Of a DNA stretch of 64,000 bases, positions 1 to 8,231 are shown in pieces. A program made the translations under genes and the position numbers. The notes under the pieces are model-generated. The model worked only from the letters and a program-made list of their open reading frames with translations. It was not told where the DNA came from and did not search any database. Every line of letters begins with the position of its first letter. The first letter of the stretch is position 1. The DNA is taken from positions 62,001 through 126,000 of the forward strand of contig NZ_JACIJE010000010.1 of assembly GCF_014199195.1 (NCBI RefSeq). Direction: 5' to 3'. Source of the DNA: Neoroseomonas alkaliterrae (GTDB lineage: Bacteria > Pseudomonadota > Alphaproteobacteria > Acetobacterales > Acetobacteraceae).

Positions 1-186
1 GATCGTGCTCTCGCTGATCGGGGTGGAGACGATGCGCTCCGGGCCGAACTCCTCGGCCAGGCCCTTGTACTGGCCGAAGATGCCGCCCTGCACGAGGTCC
101 TCGCCCAGCGCCCAGACCAGCGGGTCGCGGCGCATCTCCTCGGCCAGCGCGCGCCGCGTCGCCTCGGCGAAGGTCATGCGCGTCAT
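1..186 (-). CDS. 2-oxoacid dehydrogenase E1 component, beta subunit (5' part only)
   Basis: Only the first 62 codons are inside the window; the gene runs off the left edge. The translation begins MTRMTFAEATRRALAEEM and continues with a GEDL stretch and a GGIFGQYKGL segment, which is the usual N-terminus of the transketolase-like beta subunit of pyruvate/acetoin/branched-chain 2-oxoacid dehydrogenase E1. The ATG overlaps the TGA of the upstream alpha-subunit gene in an ATGA junction, as expected for co-translated E1 alpha/beta pairs. A second in-frame ATG three codons later is an alternative start. The particular 2-oxoacid cannot be told from this fragment. Confidence 0.85.
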   Translation of the reverse strand, partial: MTRMTFAEATRRALAEEMRRDPLVWALGEDLVQGGIFGQYKGLAEEFGPERIVSTPISESTI

Positions 187-1154
187 GCCGGCGCCCCCGT
201 ATCCTGGACATCGCTGAAGGCGGCCTCGGGTGGCGGCCAGGGCGCGGCAAGCGCGGCGGCGCGATGGGCCGCCATCTCCGCCGCGGCCTCGGCCTCCACC
301 ACCGCGATCTCGCCCGGCGCGACGCCCGCCTGCTCCAGCAGCGCGGCCAGGCGCCGGATGCAGTCGCGCCCGCGCGCGGCGGCGGCCTCCTCCGCCGGGC
401 GGTAGGCCGCGGCATCGGTGCCGGTGTGCCCCTCCCAGCGATAGCACCGCGCGTGCAGGAACTGCGGCCCCTGACCGGCGCGGATCCGCGCCACGAGCTC
501 GGCCGCCACCGCGTCCACCGCCAGCACGTCCTCGCCGTCCACCGCGCTCGCGGGCACCCCGCAGGCCTCGGCGCGCGCGGCCGGGCCGGCGCCCGCCGTC
601 ACCGCGCTGTTGCGGGTGAAGGCGGCGAAGCCGTTGTCCTCGCAGACGAAGAGCACCGGCAGGCGGTACAGCGCCGCCCAGTTCATGCCTTCGAGGAACG
701 GGCCGCGGTTCACCGCGCCGTCGCCGAAGAAGCAGGCGACGATCGCCTCCTCCTTCCTCAGCCTGATGGCCTGGGCGGCGCCGCAGGCGATCGGGATGCC
801 CGCGCCCACCACGCCATTGGCGCCCAGCATGCCCACCGCGAAATCGGCGATGTGCATCGAGCCCCCCTTGCCGCCGCAGGAGCCGCCCGCGCGGCCGTGC
901 AGTTCGAGCATCATCGCCCGCGCATCGGCGCCCTTGGCGATGGCGTGCCCGTGGCCGCGATGGGTGCTGGTGATGCGGTCCGCGCGGCGGAGATTGCCGC
1001 AGACGCCCACCGCCACCGCCTCCTGCCCGATGGAGGGGTGCACCACACCCGGCGCCTCGCCGGATCGCATGGCGGCCACCGCCTCGCGCTCGAAGGCGCG
1101 GATGCGCGCCATGTCGCGCAGCATCGCCATCCGCCGCGCCGTCTCGTTCGACAT
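183..1154 (-). CDS. 2-oxoacid dehydrogenase E1 component, alpha subunit
   Basis: 323-residue thiamine-diphosphate-dependent subunit that would decarboxylate a 2-oxoacid (pyruvate, acetoin or a branched-chain acid) together with the beta subunit that follows. Visible family marks are the HPSIGQEAVAVG segment, STHRGHGHAIAKG, a GGKGGSMHI loop, the ThDP-binding GDGAVN motif with the downstream EDN, and the RWEGHTGTD phosphorylation-loop-like segment. The length matches bacterial E1 alpha (about 320-330). The reading frame is open further upstream, but that part has no family similarity; the start at MSNETARRMAML is the sensible one. A plus-strand gene begins 69 bp away, so the two share a divergent promoter region. 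Confidence 0.9.
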   Translation of the reverse strand: MSNETARRMAMLRDMARIRAFEREAVAAMRSGEAPGVVHPSIGQEAVAVGVCGNLRRADRITSTHRGHGHAIAKGADARAMMLELHGRAGGSCGGKGGSMHIADFAVGMLGANGVVGAGIPIACGAAQAIRLRKEEAIVACFFGDGAVNRGPFLEGMNWAALYRLPVLFVCEDNGFAAFTRNSAVTAGAGPAARAEACGVPASAVDGEDVLAVDAVAAELVARIRAGQGPQFLHARCYRWEGHTGTDAAAYRPAEEAAAARGRDCIRRLAALLEQAGVAPGEIAVVEAEAAAEMAAHRAAALAAPWPPPEAAFSDVQDTGAPA

Positions 1155-1223
1155 GCCGTTCCTTCCCCTGTTGCCAGCCCCGCAGGCGCGCTCTACTCCC
1201 GCCACGGGAGAGGGAACGCGGCC

Positions 1224-2045
1224 ATGCTGGACCGGCTCATCGTGGTGGACAGCGTCACCCGGCTGGGGCCGGAGGCGCAAGGGCGCGTCATCGTCGGCGG
1301 CTCCCATGGCGGCATCTACGCCGCCTATCTCGCGGCCAAGGCGCGCGTGGCGGGCGTGCTGCTGAACGATGCGGGAATCGGACTCGAAGGCGCGGGCATC
1401 GCGGGGCTCGGCTACCTCCAGCCGCTCGGCATCCCGGCCGCCTGCTGCTCCCATCGCAGCGCGCGGATCGGGGATGGTTTCGACATGCTCGGGCGCGGCA
1501 TCGTCAGCCACGCGAACGCCGCCGCCGCCGCCCTCGGCATCGAGCCCGGCATGTGGTGCCGGGAGGCCGCGCGACGCCTCGCCGCTTCCGCCGTTCCCGC
1601 CGCCGAGGCGCCGGACAGCGTGGAATCGCGCTTTCCGCTGGAAGTCCCGGGACGCGCCCGCGCCTCGGCCATGGATTCCAACTCGCTGATGACGCCCGAC
1701 GACGACGGGACCATCGTCGTCACCGGCAGCCATGGCGCGCTGCTCGGCGGCCGGCCCGAGAGCGCGGCGCGCGCCGCGGTGTTCGCGGCACTCTACAACG
1801 ATGCCGATGGCGGCGTGGACGGCGCGGGCTACACGCGCCTTCCCGCGCTCGATGCCCGCGGCATCGCGGCGGCCACATATTCCGCCTGGACGGCGCGGAT
1901 CGGGGACGGCCGCTCCGCGGTCGCCACCGGCATCGTCTCCGCCGTCAATGCGCGCGCCGCCGCGCTCGGCCTCAGGCCCGGCGGGACGGTGCGCGAGGCG
2001 ATCACCCTGCTGGCCGAAGCGATCGAGAAGGACCACCGCGCGTGA
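1224..2045 (+). CDS. Uncharacterised protein with two tandem copies of one domain
   Basis: 273 residues, not recognised. The two halves resemble each other. Each has a GSHG motif near its start (VGGSHGG and VTGSHGA), then an N-D-x-x-G segment, a GAG triplet, an ARIGDG motif, a GIVS..N stretch, an AALG(I/L)xPG motif and a closing REA..L helix, in the same order. This indicates an internal duplication of a roughly 100-residue alpha/beta unit, with a linker at about residues 125-165. No signal peptide or membrane segment is seen. The GTGA overlap with the following ThDP enzyme suggests translational coupling and a shared pathway. The start ATG is preceded by a purine-rich GGAGAGGGAA. Function unknown. 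Confidence 0.75.
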   Translation: MLDRLIVVDSVTRLGPEAQGRVIVGGSHGGIYAAYLAAKARVAGVLLNDAGIGLEGAGIAGLGYLQPLGIPAACCSHRSARIGDGFDMLGRGIVSHANAAAAALGIEPGMWCREAARRLAASAVPAAEAPDSVESRFPLEVPGRARASAMDSNSLMTPDDDGTIVVTGSHGALLGGRPESAARAAVFAALYNDADGGVDGAGYTRLPALDARGIAAATYSAWTARIGDGRSAVATGIVSAVNARAAALGLRPGGTVREAITLLAEAIEKDHRA

Positions 2046-3781
2046 GCCAATCCAACGCGACCCTCACCATCACCGGCGGCGAGGCGCTGGCGCGCATGCT
2101 CGAGGCCCATCAGGTCGGGCCGATGTTCGGCATGGGCGGCTTCCAGTTGCTGCCCTTCTACGAGGCGGTGCGCGCGCTTGGCCTGAAGCACTACCTGATC
2201 AACGACGAACGCTGCGGCACCTTCGCCGCCGATGCCTGGGCGCGGGTGACGAACCGTCCGGGCGTGGTGGACGCGACGCTCGGGCCGGGGGCGACGAACC
2301 TCGTCACCGGGCTGGTGGAATCGCTCAACGCCGGCATTCCGCTCGTCGCCATCACCGGCGATGCCAACCGCGACCACGCCTGGAAGAACATGACGCAGGA
2401 GGCGCGGCAGGTGGAGATCCTCCGCCCCGCCTGCAAGGAACTCATCCGCGTCGAGAGCACGAAGCGCATCCCGGAATTCGTCCGCCGCGCCTTCGCCGTC
2501 GCCACCTCCGGCCGCCCCGGCCCGGTGGTGCTCGACGTGCCGGAGGACGTCTGCCACGGCGAGCACACCTTCTCCGCCGACGAGATCTGGGCCGATCCCG
2601 GCACGCTGGCCGCGCAGGCGCGCCGCACGCGGCCTGACGGGCGTGAACTGGAACGCGCCGCCGCGCTGCTCGCCAAGGCTAGGCGCCCGCTGCTGCTGGT
2701 GGGCGGCGGCATCCATGTCAGCGGCGCGCATGACGCGCTGATCGCGCTGGCCGAAAGCCAGAGGATCCCGGTCGCGCACACCATGTCGGGCAAGGGCGCG
2801 ATCGCCTGCACGCATCCACTCTCGCTCGGCGTGTTCGGGCGGTATTCGCGCATCGCCAACGACTTCATCGCCGAGGCCGACCTGCTCATCGTCGTCGGCT
2901 GCAAGCTCGGGGAGATCGCGACCAAACGCTTCTCCCTCATGCCCGCCGGCGTGCCGCTGATCCACATCGAGATCGTGTCGGAGGAGATCGGCCGCACCAC
3001 GCGGGCCGATATCGCGCTCGCCGCCGATGCACGCCTCGCGCTGGAGGACCTTCTCGCCGCCCTGCCGGCGGGTCCGCTGCCAGAAGGCCGTGCGGAGTTC
3101 GCCGCCGCCGCCGCCCCGCGCATGGCGGCCTGGCTCGCCGGCGCCGCCGACCGCCTGCATTCGAACGAGACGCCGATCAATGTCGGCCGTCTGATCCACG
3201 AACTCAACCAGGCGATGGGCGAGGAGGACATCCTCGTCGCCGATGGCGGCTTCGCCGGCCACTGGGGCGGGCTGCTGTTCGACACCAAGAAGGCCGGGCG
3301 GCACTTCATCGCCGATCGCGGCTTCGCCTCCATCGGCTACGGCGCGCCGGGTGCCATGGGCGCGCAGATGGCCGCCGGGCCGAAGCGCCGCGTCGTCGGC
3401 CTGACCGGCGATGGCGGCTTCAACATGACCATCGGCGAGATCGAGACGGCCCGCCGCGTCGGCGCCAATTACGTGCTCTGCGTCTTCAACAACGGCGCGT
3501 CGGGCTATGTGAAGGCGCTGCAGCACGCGGTCTACGGGCCGGGCAACTACCAGTCCTCCGACCTTGCGGAGACGGACTACGCGGCGGCCGCGCGCGCCTT
3601 CGGCTGCCGCGGCATCCGGGTGGAGAGCCCGGACGCGCTGGCTGGCGCCATCCGCGAGGGCCTCGCGCATGCGGACTGCCCCACGGTCCTCGACGTCATC
3701 GTCACGCGCGACCCGGCGCGGATGCTGCCCGGCGTGGACAACCGCACCCTGCGCGTGGAGAAGGGCGACCGGCCGGTCTGA
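2042..3781 (+). CDS. ThDP-dependent acetolactate-synthase-like enzyme
   Basis: 579-residue member of the acetolactate synthase/benzoylformate decarboxylase family with the usual three domains. The N-terminal PYR domain has the NDERCGTFAADAWAR segment carrying the activating Glu and LGPGATNL. The central domain is near residues 195-330. The C-terminal PP domain has TGDGGFNMTIGE and FNN, the GDG-(x)n-NN metal/ThDP motif. The start is GTG, overlapping the stop of the upstream duplicated-domain gene by four bases. No biosynthetic ALS small subunit is adjacent, so it is more likely a catabolic or specialised 2-oxoacid carboligase/decarboxylase than valine-pathway ALS. The E1 genes in divergent orientation fit 2-oxoacid metabolism. 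Substrate not determinable. Confidence 0.85.
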   Translation: MSQSNATLTITGGEALARMLEAHQVGPMFGMGGFQLLPFYEAVRALGLKHYLINDERCGTFAADAWARVTNRPGVVDATLGPGATNLVTGLVESLNAGIPLVAITGDANRDHAWKNMTQEARQVEILRPACKELIRVESTKRIPEFVRRAFAVATSGRPGPVVLDVPEDVCHGEHTFSADEIWADPGTLAAQARRTRPDGRELERAAALLAKARRPLLLVGGGIHVSGAHDALIALAESQRIPVAHTMSGKGAIACTHPLSLGVFGRYSRIANDFIAEADLLIVVGCKLGEIATKRFSLMPAGVPLIHIEIVSEEIGRTTRADIALAADARLALEDLLAALPAGPLPEGRAEFAAAAAPRMAAWLAGAADRLHSNETPINVGRLIHELNQAMGEEDILVADGGFAGHWGGLLFDTKKAGRHFIADRGFASIGYGAPGAMGAQMAAGPKRRVVGLTGDGGFNMTIGEIETARRVGANYVLCVFNNGASGYVKALQHAVYGPGNYQSSDLAETDYAAAARAFGCRGIRVESPDALAGAIREGLAHADCPTVLDVIVTRDPARMLPGVDNRTLRVEKGDRPV

Positions 3782-3846
3782 CGGCGCTCGCCTTCACGCA
3801 AGCGCGTGCTGCGGAGGGGCGGCATTCGCGGTAGGATCCACGCAGC

Positions 3847-4296
3847 ATGGAGCCATCCCCCCGCCCCGTCGTGCTCCTCGCGCTCGCCGCGCTTGCCGCG
3901 CTGCCGGCCGGTGCTGCCGCGCAGGCCCCCGAGTCCCGCCTGCCGCGCGTCATCTACGGGGATCAGGCACCGGCGGAGCCGCGGGTGCTCTACGGCGAAC
4001 CCAGCCCCGCGCCCGCGCCGCCGCGGCCGGCCCCTCACGCGCCCGGGGTCGCCCCTCCGCCGCCCGCCACCGGCACCACGATCTTCCACGGCTGGGTGCC
4101 GGTCGGCCCGCCGCGATGGGAACCATGGCCGGGCCATGCGCCGCCGGTCGGCCATTCGCCACCCTGGCGCCCTCTGCCCGAGCCGCCGCCGCGGGACACG
4201 CGCTACGAAGCGCCGCAGCCCATGGGCACCTATATCGGTCGGCCGCCCTCGGCGGCGCTGCCCCAGGCCCCGGCCTATGGCCGGCAGGGGCGCTGA
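3847..4296 (+). CDS. Proline-rich exported protein of unknown function
   Basis: 149 residues with a clear Sec signal peptide (a run of Leu/Ala ending near AAAQA, about residue 26), followed by a low-complexity Pro/Ala/Arg-rich mature part with no Cys. The elements VIYGDQAP and VLYGEPSP look like a short internal repeat. It is probably periplasmic or surface-exposed. The next gene, 65 bp downstream, encodes another exported low-complexity protein, so the pair may form one envelope unit. No known family recognised. Confidence 0.6.
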   Translation: MEPSPRPVVLLALAALAALPAGAAAQAPESRLPRVIYGDQAPAEPRVLYGEPSPAPAPPRPAPHAPGVAPPPPATGTTIFHGWVPVGPPRWEPWPGHAPPVGHSPPWRPLPEPPPRDTRYEAPQPMGTYIGRPPSAALPQAPAYGRQGR

Positions 4297-4361
4297 GCGC
4301 ATCGCCACAGCAGCGCCGCTTTGCCGCGCCAGGCTGCCTCACGAATCGGAGCCCGACGACC

Positions 4362-4838
4362 ATGGCCAGACCCACGACCCGGATGATGGCGGCAGGCGTG
4401 CTCGCCTTCGCCCTCGCGGCCTGCACCAATCCCTATGATCCCACGCAGCGCGCCGTCGGCGGCGGCCTGATCGGCGCGGGCACGGGGGCGCTGCTCGGCG
4501 GCCTCGCCGGCGGGCATCGCGGCGCGGCGGTGGGCGCCGTCGCCGGCGGCCTGGGCGGCGCGGCGCTCGGCGCGGCGACCACGCCGCAGGCGCCCTACCA
4601 GGGTGGTTATGCCGCCTACCAGCCGCCGCCCTACCAGGGCTACGGCGCCCCGCCGCCCGGCTATGCGGCCGCGCCCTATGGCCAGCCGCCCACGGCCCGC
4701 GCCTATTACCCGCCCTATGGCGGGCAGCCCGGCTACTACCAGGCCCCGGACCCCTACCGGCCGCCGCCCGGCTCCTACTGGCAGCCCGAGCCCGGCTACG
4801 CCCCGCCCGGGCCCCAGGGCTACTACCCCTCCTGGTAG
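4362..4838 (+). CDS. Glycine-zipper lipoprotein with a Tyr/Pro/Gly-rich tail
   Basis: 158 residues. The N-terminus has a lipoprotein signal with lipobox LAAC (Cys about residue 21), so it is probably anchored in the outer membrane. Residues 30-70 form a glycine-zipper repeat (GGLIGAGTGALLGGLAGG), as in the OmpA-linked Gly-zipper families. The remaining 85 residues are a tail of YQPPP, GYGAPPPGYA and PYGGQPGYY-type elements. A longer upstream reading frame exists, but the ATG at 4362 places the signal peptide correctly. The 3' end overlaps the convergent ribokinase gene by 16 bp. Confidence 0.75.
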   Translation: MARPTTRMMAAGVLAFALAACTNPYDPTQRAVGGGLIGAGTGALLGGLAGGHRGAAVGAVAGGLGGAALGAATTPQAPYQGGYAAYQPPPYQGYGAPPPGYAAAPYGQPPTARAYYPPYGGQPGYYQAPDPYRPPPGSYWQPEPGYAPPGPQGYYPSW

Positions 4839-5731
4839 CCCGCCGCGAGGAGCGCCTCGATCGCCTCCCGCCGCGGCAGCGACGGCACGGCACCCGCCCG
4901 GCGGCAGGCGAGCGAGCCCGCCACGACGCCGCGGCGCAAGGCTTCGCGTCCGGCAAGCCCCTCGGCGAGGGCGGCGGCGAAGGCGCCGATGAAGGCATCG
5001 CCGGCGCCGGTGCTGTCCACCACCTCGGTCGGCGGCGCCGGCACGTGGAGCACCTCGTCCCCGCGCGCCCAGAACGCGCCCGCCGCGCCTGCCGTCAGCA
5101 CCACGCCCCGCGCATGGCGCGGCGAGAGGGCGCGCGCCAGAACCTCGGCCTCGCCAGCGCGGCCCAGCAGCAGCGCCGCCTCGGTCTCATTGACGATCAG
5201 GATGTCGGTGAGCGCGAGCGCCTCCTCCGGCAGCGGCCGCGCGGGGGCCGCATTCAGCAGCGTCGCCGCACCGGAGCGACGGGCGGTGCGGAAGGCCGCG
5301 AGCGTCGCCTCGATCGGCGTCTCGAGCTGCGCCAGGACCAGGGCGGCGGCGGCGATCGCCGGGATATCGGCCTGGGCGGGAAGCGCGTCATTTGCCCCGC
5401 CCAGGATGACGATCTGGTTCTCGCCCGCATCATCCACCAGAATCACTGCTTCGCCGGTCGGCACGCCGGCGATGCGCTCCACGGCGGCGGCGTCCACCCC
5501 CTCCGCGCGCCATAGCGCGAGCGCCTCCGCGCCTGCATCGTCCGTGCCGATTGCGGCGCGAATGGCGACCTGCGCCCCGCTGCGCGCCGCCGCGACCGCC
5601 TGGTTGCTGCCCTTGCCGCCGTGGAAGCGCGCGAGCCCGATCGCCGCGAGCGTCTCGCCCGGGCGTGGGAAGCGCGGGACGCGCAGCACCGTGTCCCGGT
5701 TGTAGGAGCCGACGACGACGAGCCTGCCCAT
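4823..5731 (-). CDS. rbsK: Ribokinase / PfkB-family carbohydrate kinase
   Basis: 302 residues, the normal size for ribokinase. The N-terminal PfkB signature FHGGKGSNQAVAAAR and the C-terminal signature VDSTGAGDAFIGAF (catalytic Asp in GAGD) are intact. The N-terminal VVGSYNRDTVLRV strand also fits ribokinase. It would phosphorylate ribose or a related sugar or nucleoside in the cytoplasm. No sugar transporter is next to it. The gene is divergent from the molybdenum hydroxylase at 5854, with a short palindrome in the gap. The symbol rests on family resemblance; the substrate could be another pentose or nucleoside. Confidence 0.85.
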   Translation of the reverse strand: MGRLVVVGSYNRDTVLRVPRFPRPGETLAAIGLARFHGGKGSNQAVAAARSGAQVAIRAAIGTDDAGAEALALWRAEGVDAAAVERIAGVPTGEAVILVDDAGENQIVILGGANDALPAQADIPAIAAAALVLAQLETPIEATLAAFRTARRSGAATLLNAAPARPLPEEALALTDILIVNETEAALLLGRAGEAEVLARALSPRHARGVVLTAGAAGAFWARGDEVLHVPAPPTEVVDSTGAGDAFIGAFAAALAEGLAGREALRRGVVAGSLACRRAGAVPSLPRREAIEALLAAGYQEG

Positions 5732-5791
5732 GCTGCCTCCCGCACCGGCGCGGCACGCTGGGCTGGCGCGCGCGGCGGGTCAAGCGCGCCC

Positions 5792-5806
5792 TGTTGCATT
5801 GCAACA
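5792..5806. promoter_or_regulatory. Perfect 15-bp palindrome in a divergent promoter region
   Basis: TGTTGCA-T-TGCAACA, two perfect 7-bp arms around one base, lies between the start of the ribokinase gene (5731, minus) and the molybdenum hydroxylase gene (5854, plus). A closely similar sequence, TGTTGCAATGCACAA, occurs at 13229-13243 ahead of the DUF1194 gene. Placement and symmetry suggest a repressor/activator operator. A weak -35-like TTGCAT (5794-5799) followed after 16 bp by TACCCT overlaps it. Confidence 0.4.
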
Positions 5807-5853
5807 AGACGCTCCTACCCTCTGTGCGAACCGCAGCGAAGCCAGAGGTCCCG

Positions 5854-8187
5854 ATGCCCGACACCGCCATGCCCGACCCGTCCCTGCTGAAATACGGGAT
5901 CGGCCAGCCCGTGCCGCGCCAGGAGGATCCGCTCCTGCTCACCGGGCGTGGCCGCTACACGGACGATATCGCGCTCGAAGGGCAGGTCTGGTGCGTGATG
6001 GTCCGCAGCCCCTACGCGCATGGCATCATCCGCGGCATCGGCACGGAGGCGGCGCGCGCGATGCCCGGCGTGCTCGGCGTCTTCACCGCCGCGGACATGG
6101 CGGAATACGGCCCGATGCGCTGCCTGCTGCCGTTCACGAGCAAGGACGGCAGCCCCCTGATCAACATCGAGCGCGGGCCGCTCGCCGCCGACAAGGTGCG
6201 CTTCGTCGGCGATCCGGTCGCCTTCGTCGTCGCCGAGACCAAGGCCCAGGCCCGGGACGCTGCCGAGGCGGTGGAACTCGACATCGAGCCGCTGGAGGCG
6301 GTGACGGAGGCCTCCGCCGCCGCAGCCCCCGGCGCCCCGCAGCTCTACGACCATGTGCCGGGCAATGTCGTGCTCGATTTCCGCCATGGCGACGCCGAGA
6401 AGGTGGCCGAGGCCTTCGCGAAGGCCGCGCATGTCACCACGCTGCGCATCCGCAGCAACCGCATCGTCGTCTGCGCGATGGAGCCGCGCAGCGCGATCGG
6501 CAGCTTCGAGGCGGAGGAGGGGCGCTACGTGCTGCGCCTCGGCTGCCAGGGCGTGTTCGGCCTGCGCAACCAGCTCGCGCGCGACATCCTGAAGGTTTCG
6601 CCGGAGAAGGTCAGGATCCTCACCGGCAATGTCGGCGGTTCCTTCGGCATGAAGGCCAGCGCCTATCCGGAATACGCCTGCATCCTGCACGCGGCCAAGC
6701 TGCTCGGACGCCCGGTGAAATGGACCGACGAGCGGACGGGCTCCTTCCTCTCCGACTGCCACGGGCGCGACCACGAGACGGAGGCCTCGCTCGCGATCGA
6801 CGCCGAGGGGCGGTTCCTCGCGGTGAAGCTCGTCTCCTACGGCAATATGGGCGCCTATCTCTCGACCGTCGGCAACAACATGGGGACCGGCAACTTCACC
6901 AAGAACATCCAGTCCAACTACGCGACGCCGCTCCTGCTGGTCGAGACGAAGAACGTCGTCACCAACACCACGCCCATCTCCGCCTATCGCGGCGCCGGCC
7001 GGCCGGAGGCGAACTACTTCATGGAGCGCCTGATCGAGACCGCCGCGCGCGAGATGGGCAAGGACCCGATCGCGCTGCGCAGGCTGAACCACATCCGGCC
7101 GGAGCAGTTCCCGTTCCGCGCCGCATCCGGCTCCATCTACGATTCCGGCCATTTCACCGCCGTGCTCGACCGCGCGCTCGCCGCCGCGGACTGGGACGGC
7201 TTCCCCGCGCGCAAGGCCGAGAGCGCGGCGCGGGGGATGCTGCGCGGGCGCGGCCTCGGCAACTTCCTCGAATGCACCGCGCCGCCGTTGAAGGAGCAGG
7301 GCGAGATCGTCTTCGGGGAGGATGGCAGCGTCACCATCGTCACCGGCACGCTCGATTACGGCCAGGGCCATTGGACGCCCTTCGCGCAGGTGCTGCACGC
7401 GCGCCTCGGCGTGCCCTTCGAGCGCATCCGCCTCGTGCAGGGGGATTCCGACCGGCTGATCGCCGGCGGCGGCACGGGCGGGTCGAAGTCGCTGATGGCC
7501 TCGGGCTCGGCCATCCTGCAGGCCGCCGACATCGTGATCGAGAAGGGCCGCCGCGCGGCGGGCTACATCCTGGAGGCCGCGACCGAGGACATCGAGTTCG
7601 CCGACGGCCGCTTCACCATCGCCGGAACCGACCGCGGCATCGGCATCATGGAACTGGCCGCGCGCCTGCGGGAGATCGGCCCCCTGCCCCAGGACGTACC
7701 GAACGCGCTCGACAGCCGCACCGTCCTCGACCAGGCGCCGATGGCCTTCCCCAATGGCTGCCACATCTGCGAGGTGGAGATCGATCCGGAGACCGGGCAT
7801 GTCCGCATCGACCGCTACACCTCGGTCAACGACTTCGGCGTGATCGTGAACCCGCTGCTGGTCGAGGGCCAGGCGCATGGCGGGATCGTCCAGGGCATCG
7901 GCCAGGCGCTGCACGAGCGCGTGGCCTACACCGAGGACGGGCAGCCCCTGACCGGTTCCTTCATGGATTACGGCCTGCCGCGCGCCGACGACGTGCCGTT
8001 CTTCGGCTTCGAGAGCCTGCCCGATCCGTGCAAGACGAACCCGCTCGGCGCGAAGGGATGCGGCGAGGCGGGCTGCGCGGGCTCGCTGCCGGCGGTGATG
8101 AACGCGATTTCCGATGCGCTGGGCGGGAAGCACATCGACATGCCCGCGACCCCGGAACGCATCTGGGCCGCGATCCACGGCGCATGA
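5854..8187 (+). CDS. Molybdenum hydroxylase large (molybdopterin-binding) subunit, xanthine dehydrogenase/CoxL family
   Basis: 777-residue protein of the xanthine oxidase/aldehyde oxidase/CO dehydrogenase large-subunit family, which binds molybdopterin cofactor and hydroxylates its substrate. Visible marks are the N-terminal PVPRQEDPLLLTGRGRYTDD, the Moco-loop GNVGGSFGMK, AYRGAGRPEANY, and near the C-terminus NPLGAKGCGEAGCAG with the catalytic Glu. The AYRGAGR loop differs from the AYxCSFR loop of true form-I CO dehydrogenase, so this is a generic member. The start ATG at 5854 follows an AGAGG ribosome site. No FAD (CoxM) or 2Fe-2S (CoxS) subunit gene is adjacent, so its partners are elsewhere. 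A strong hairpin follows the stop. Confidence 0.9.
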   Translation: MPDTAMPDPSLLKYGIGQPVPRQEDPLLLTGRGRYTDDIALEGQVWCVMVRSPYAHGIIRGIGTEAARAMPGVLGVFTAADMAEYGPMRCLLPFTSKDGSPLINIERGPLAADKVRFVGDPVAFVVAETKAQARDAAEAVELDIEPLEAVTEASAAAAPGAPQLYDHVPGNVVLDFRHGDAEKVAEAFAKAAHVTTLRIRSNRIVVCAMEPRSAIGSFEAEEGRYVLRLGCQGVFGLRNQLARDILKVSPEKVRILTGNVGGSFGMKASAYPEYACILHAAKLLGRPVKWTDERTGSFLSDCHGRDHETEASLAIDAEGRFLAVKLVSYGNMGAYLSTVGNNMGTGNFTKNIQSNYATPLLLVETKNVVTNTTPISAYRGAGRPEANYFMERLIETAAREMGKDPIALRRLNHIRPEQFPFRAASGSIYDSGHFTAVLDRALAAADWDGFPARKAESAARGMLRGRGLGNFLECTAPPLKEQGEIVFGEDGSVTIVTGTLDYGQGHWTPFAQVLHARLGVPFERIRLVQGDSDRLIAGGGTGGSKSLMASGSAILQAADIVIEKGRRAAGYILEAATEDIEFADGRFTIAGTDRGIGIMELAARLREIGPLPQDVPNALDSRTVLDQAPMAFPNGCHICEVEIDPETGHVRIDRYTSVNDFGVIVNPLLVEGQAHGGIVQGIGQALHERVAYTEDGQPLTGSFMDYGLPRADDVPFFGFESLPDPCKTNPLGAKGCGEAGCAGSLPAVMNAISDALGGKHIDMPATPERIWAAIHGA

Positions 8188-8193
8188 GGCGAC

Positions 8194-8215
8194 GGGGAGA
8201 GGCGCGCCTCTCCCC
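8194..8215. terminator. Bidirectional terminator-like hairpin
   Basis: A perfect 22-bp palindrome with 11-nt arms (GGGGAGAGGCG and its complement) sits in the 44-bp gap between two convergent genes. Folding with a 4-nt GCGC loop leaves a 9-bp GC-rich stem. There is no clear U-tract on either side, which is common in GC-rich alphaproteobacteria, so efficiency is uncertain. Confidence 0.6.
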
Positions 8216-8231
8216 TCTCACGCGAGCCTTG

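Noticed and set aside
183..2036. Extension of the E1 alpha gene to a 617-residue protein
   Set aside because: The extra N-terminal part is antisense to the duplicated-domain gene and resembles no E1 protein; the family start is at 1154.
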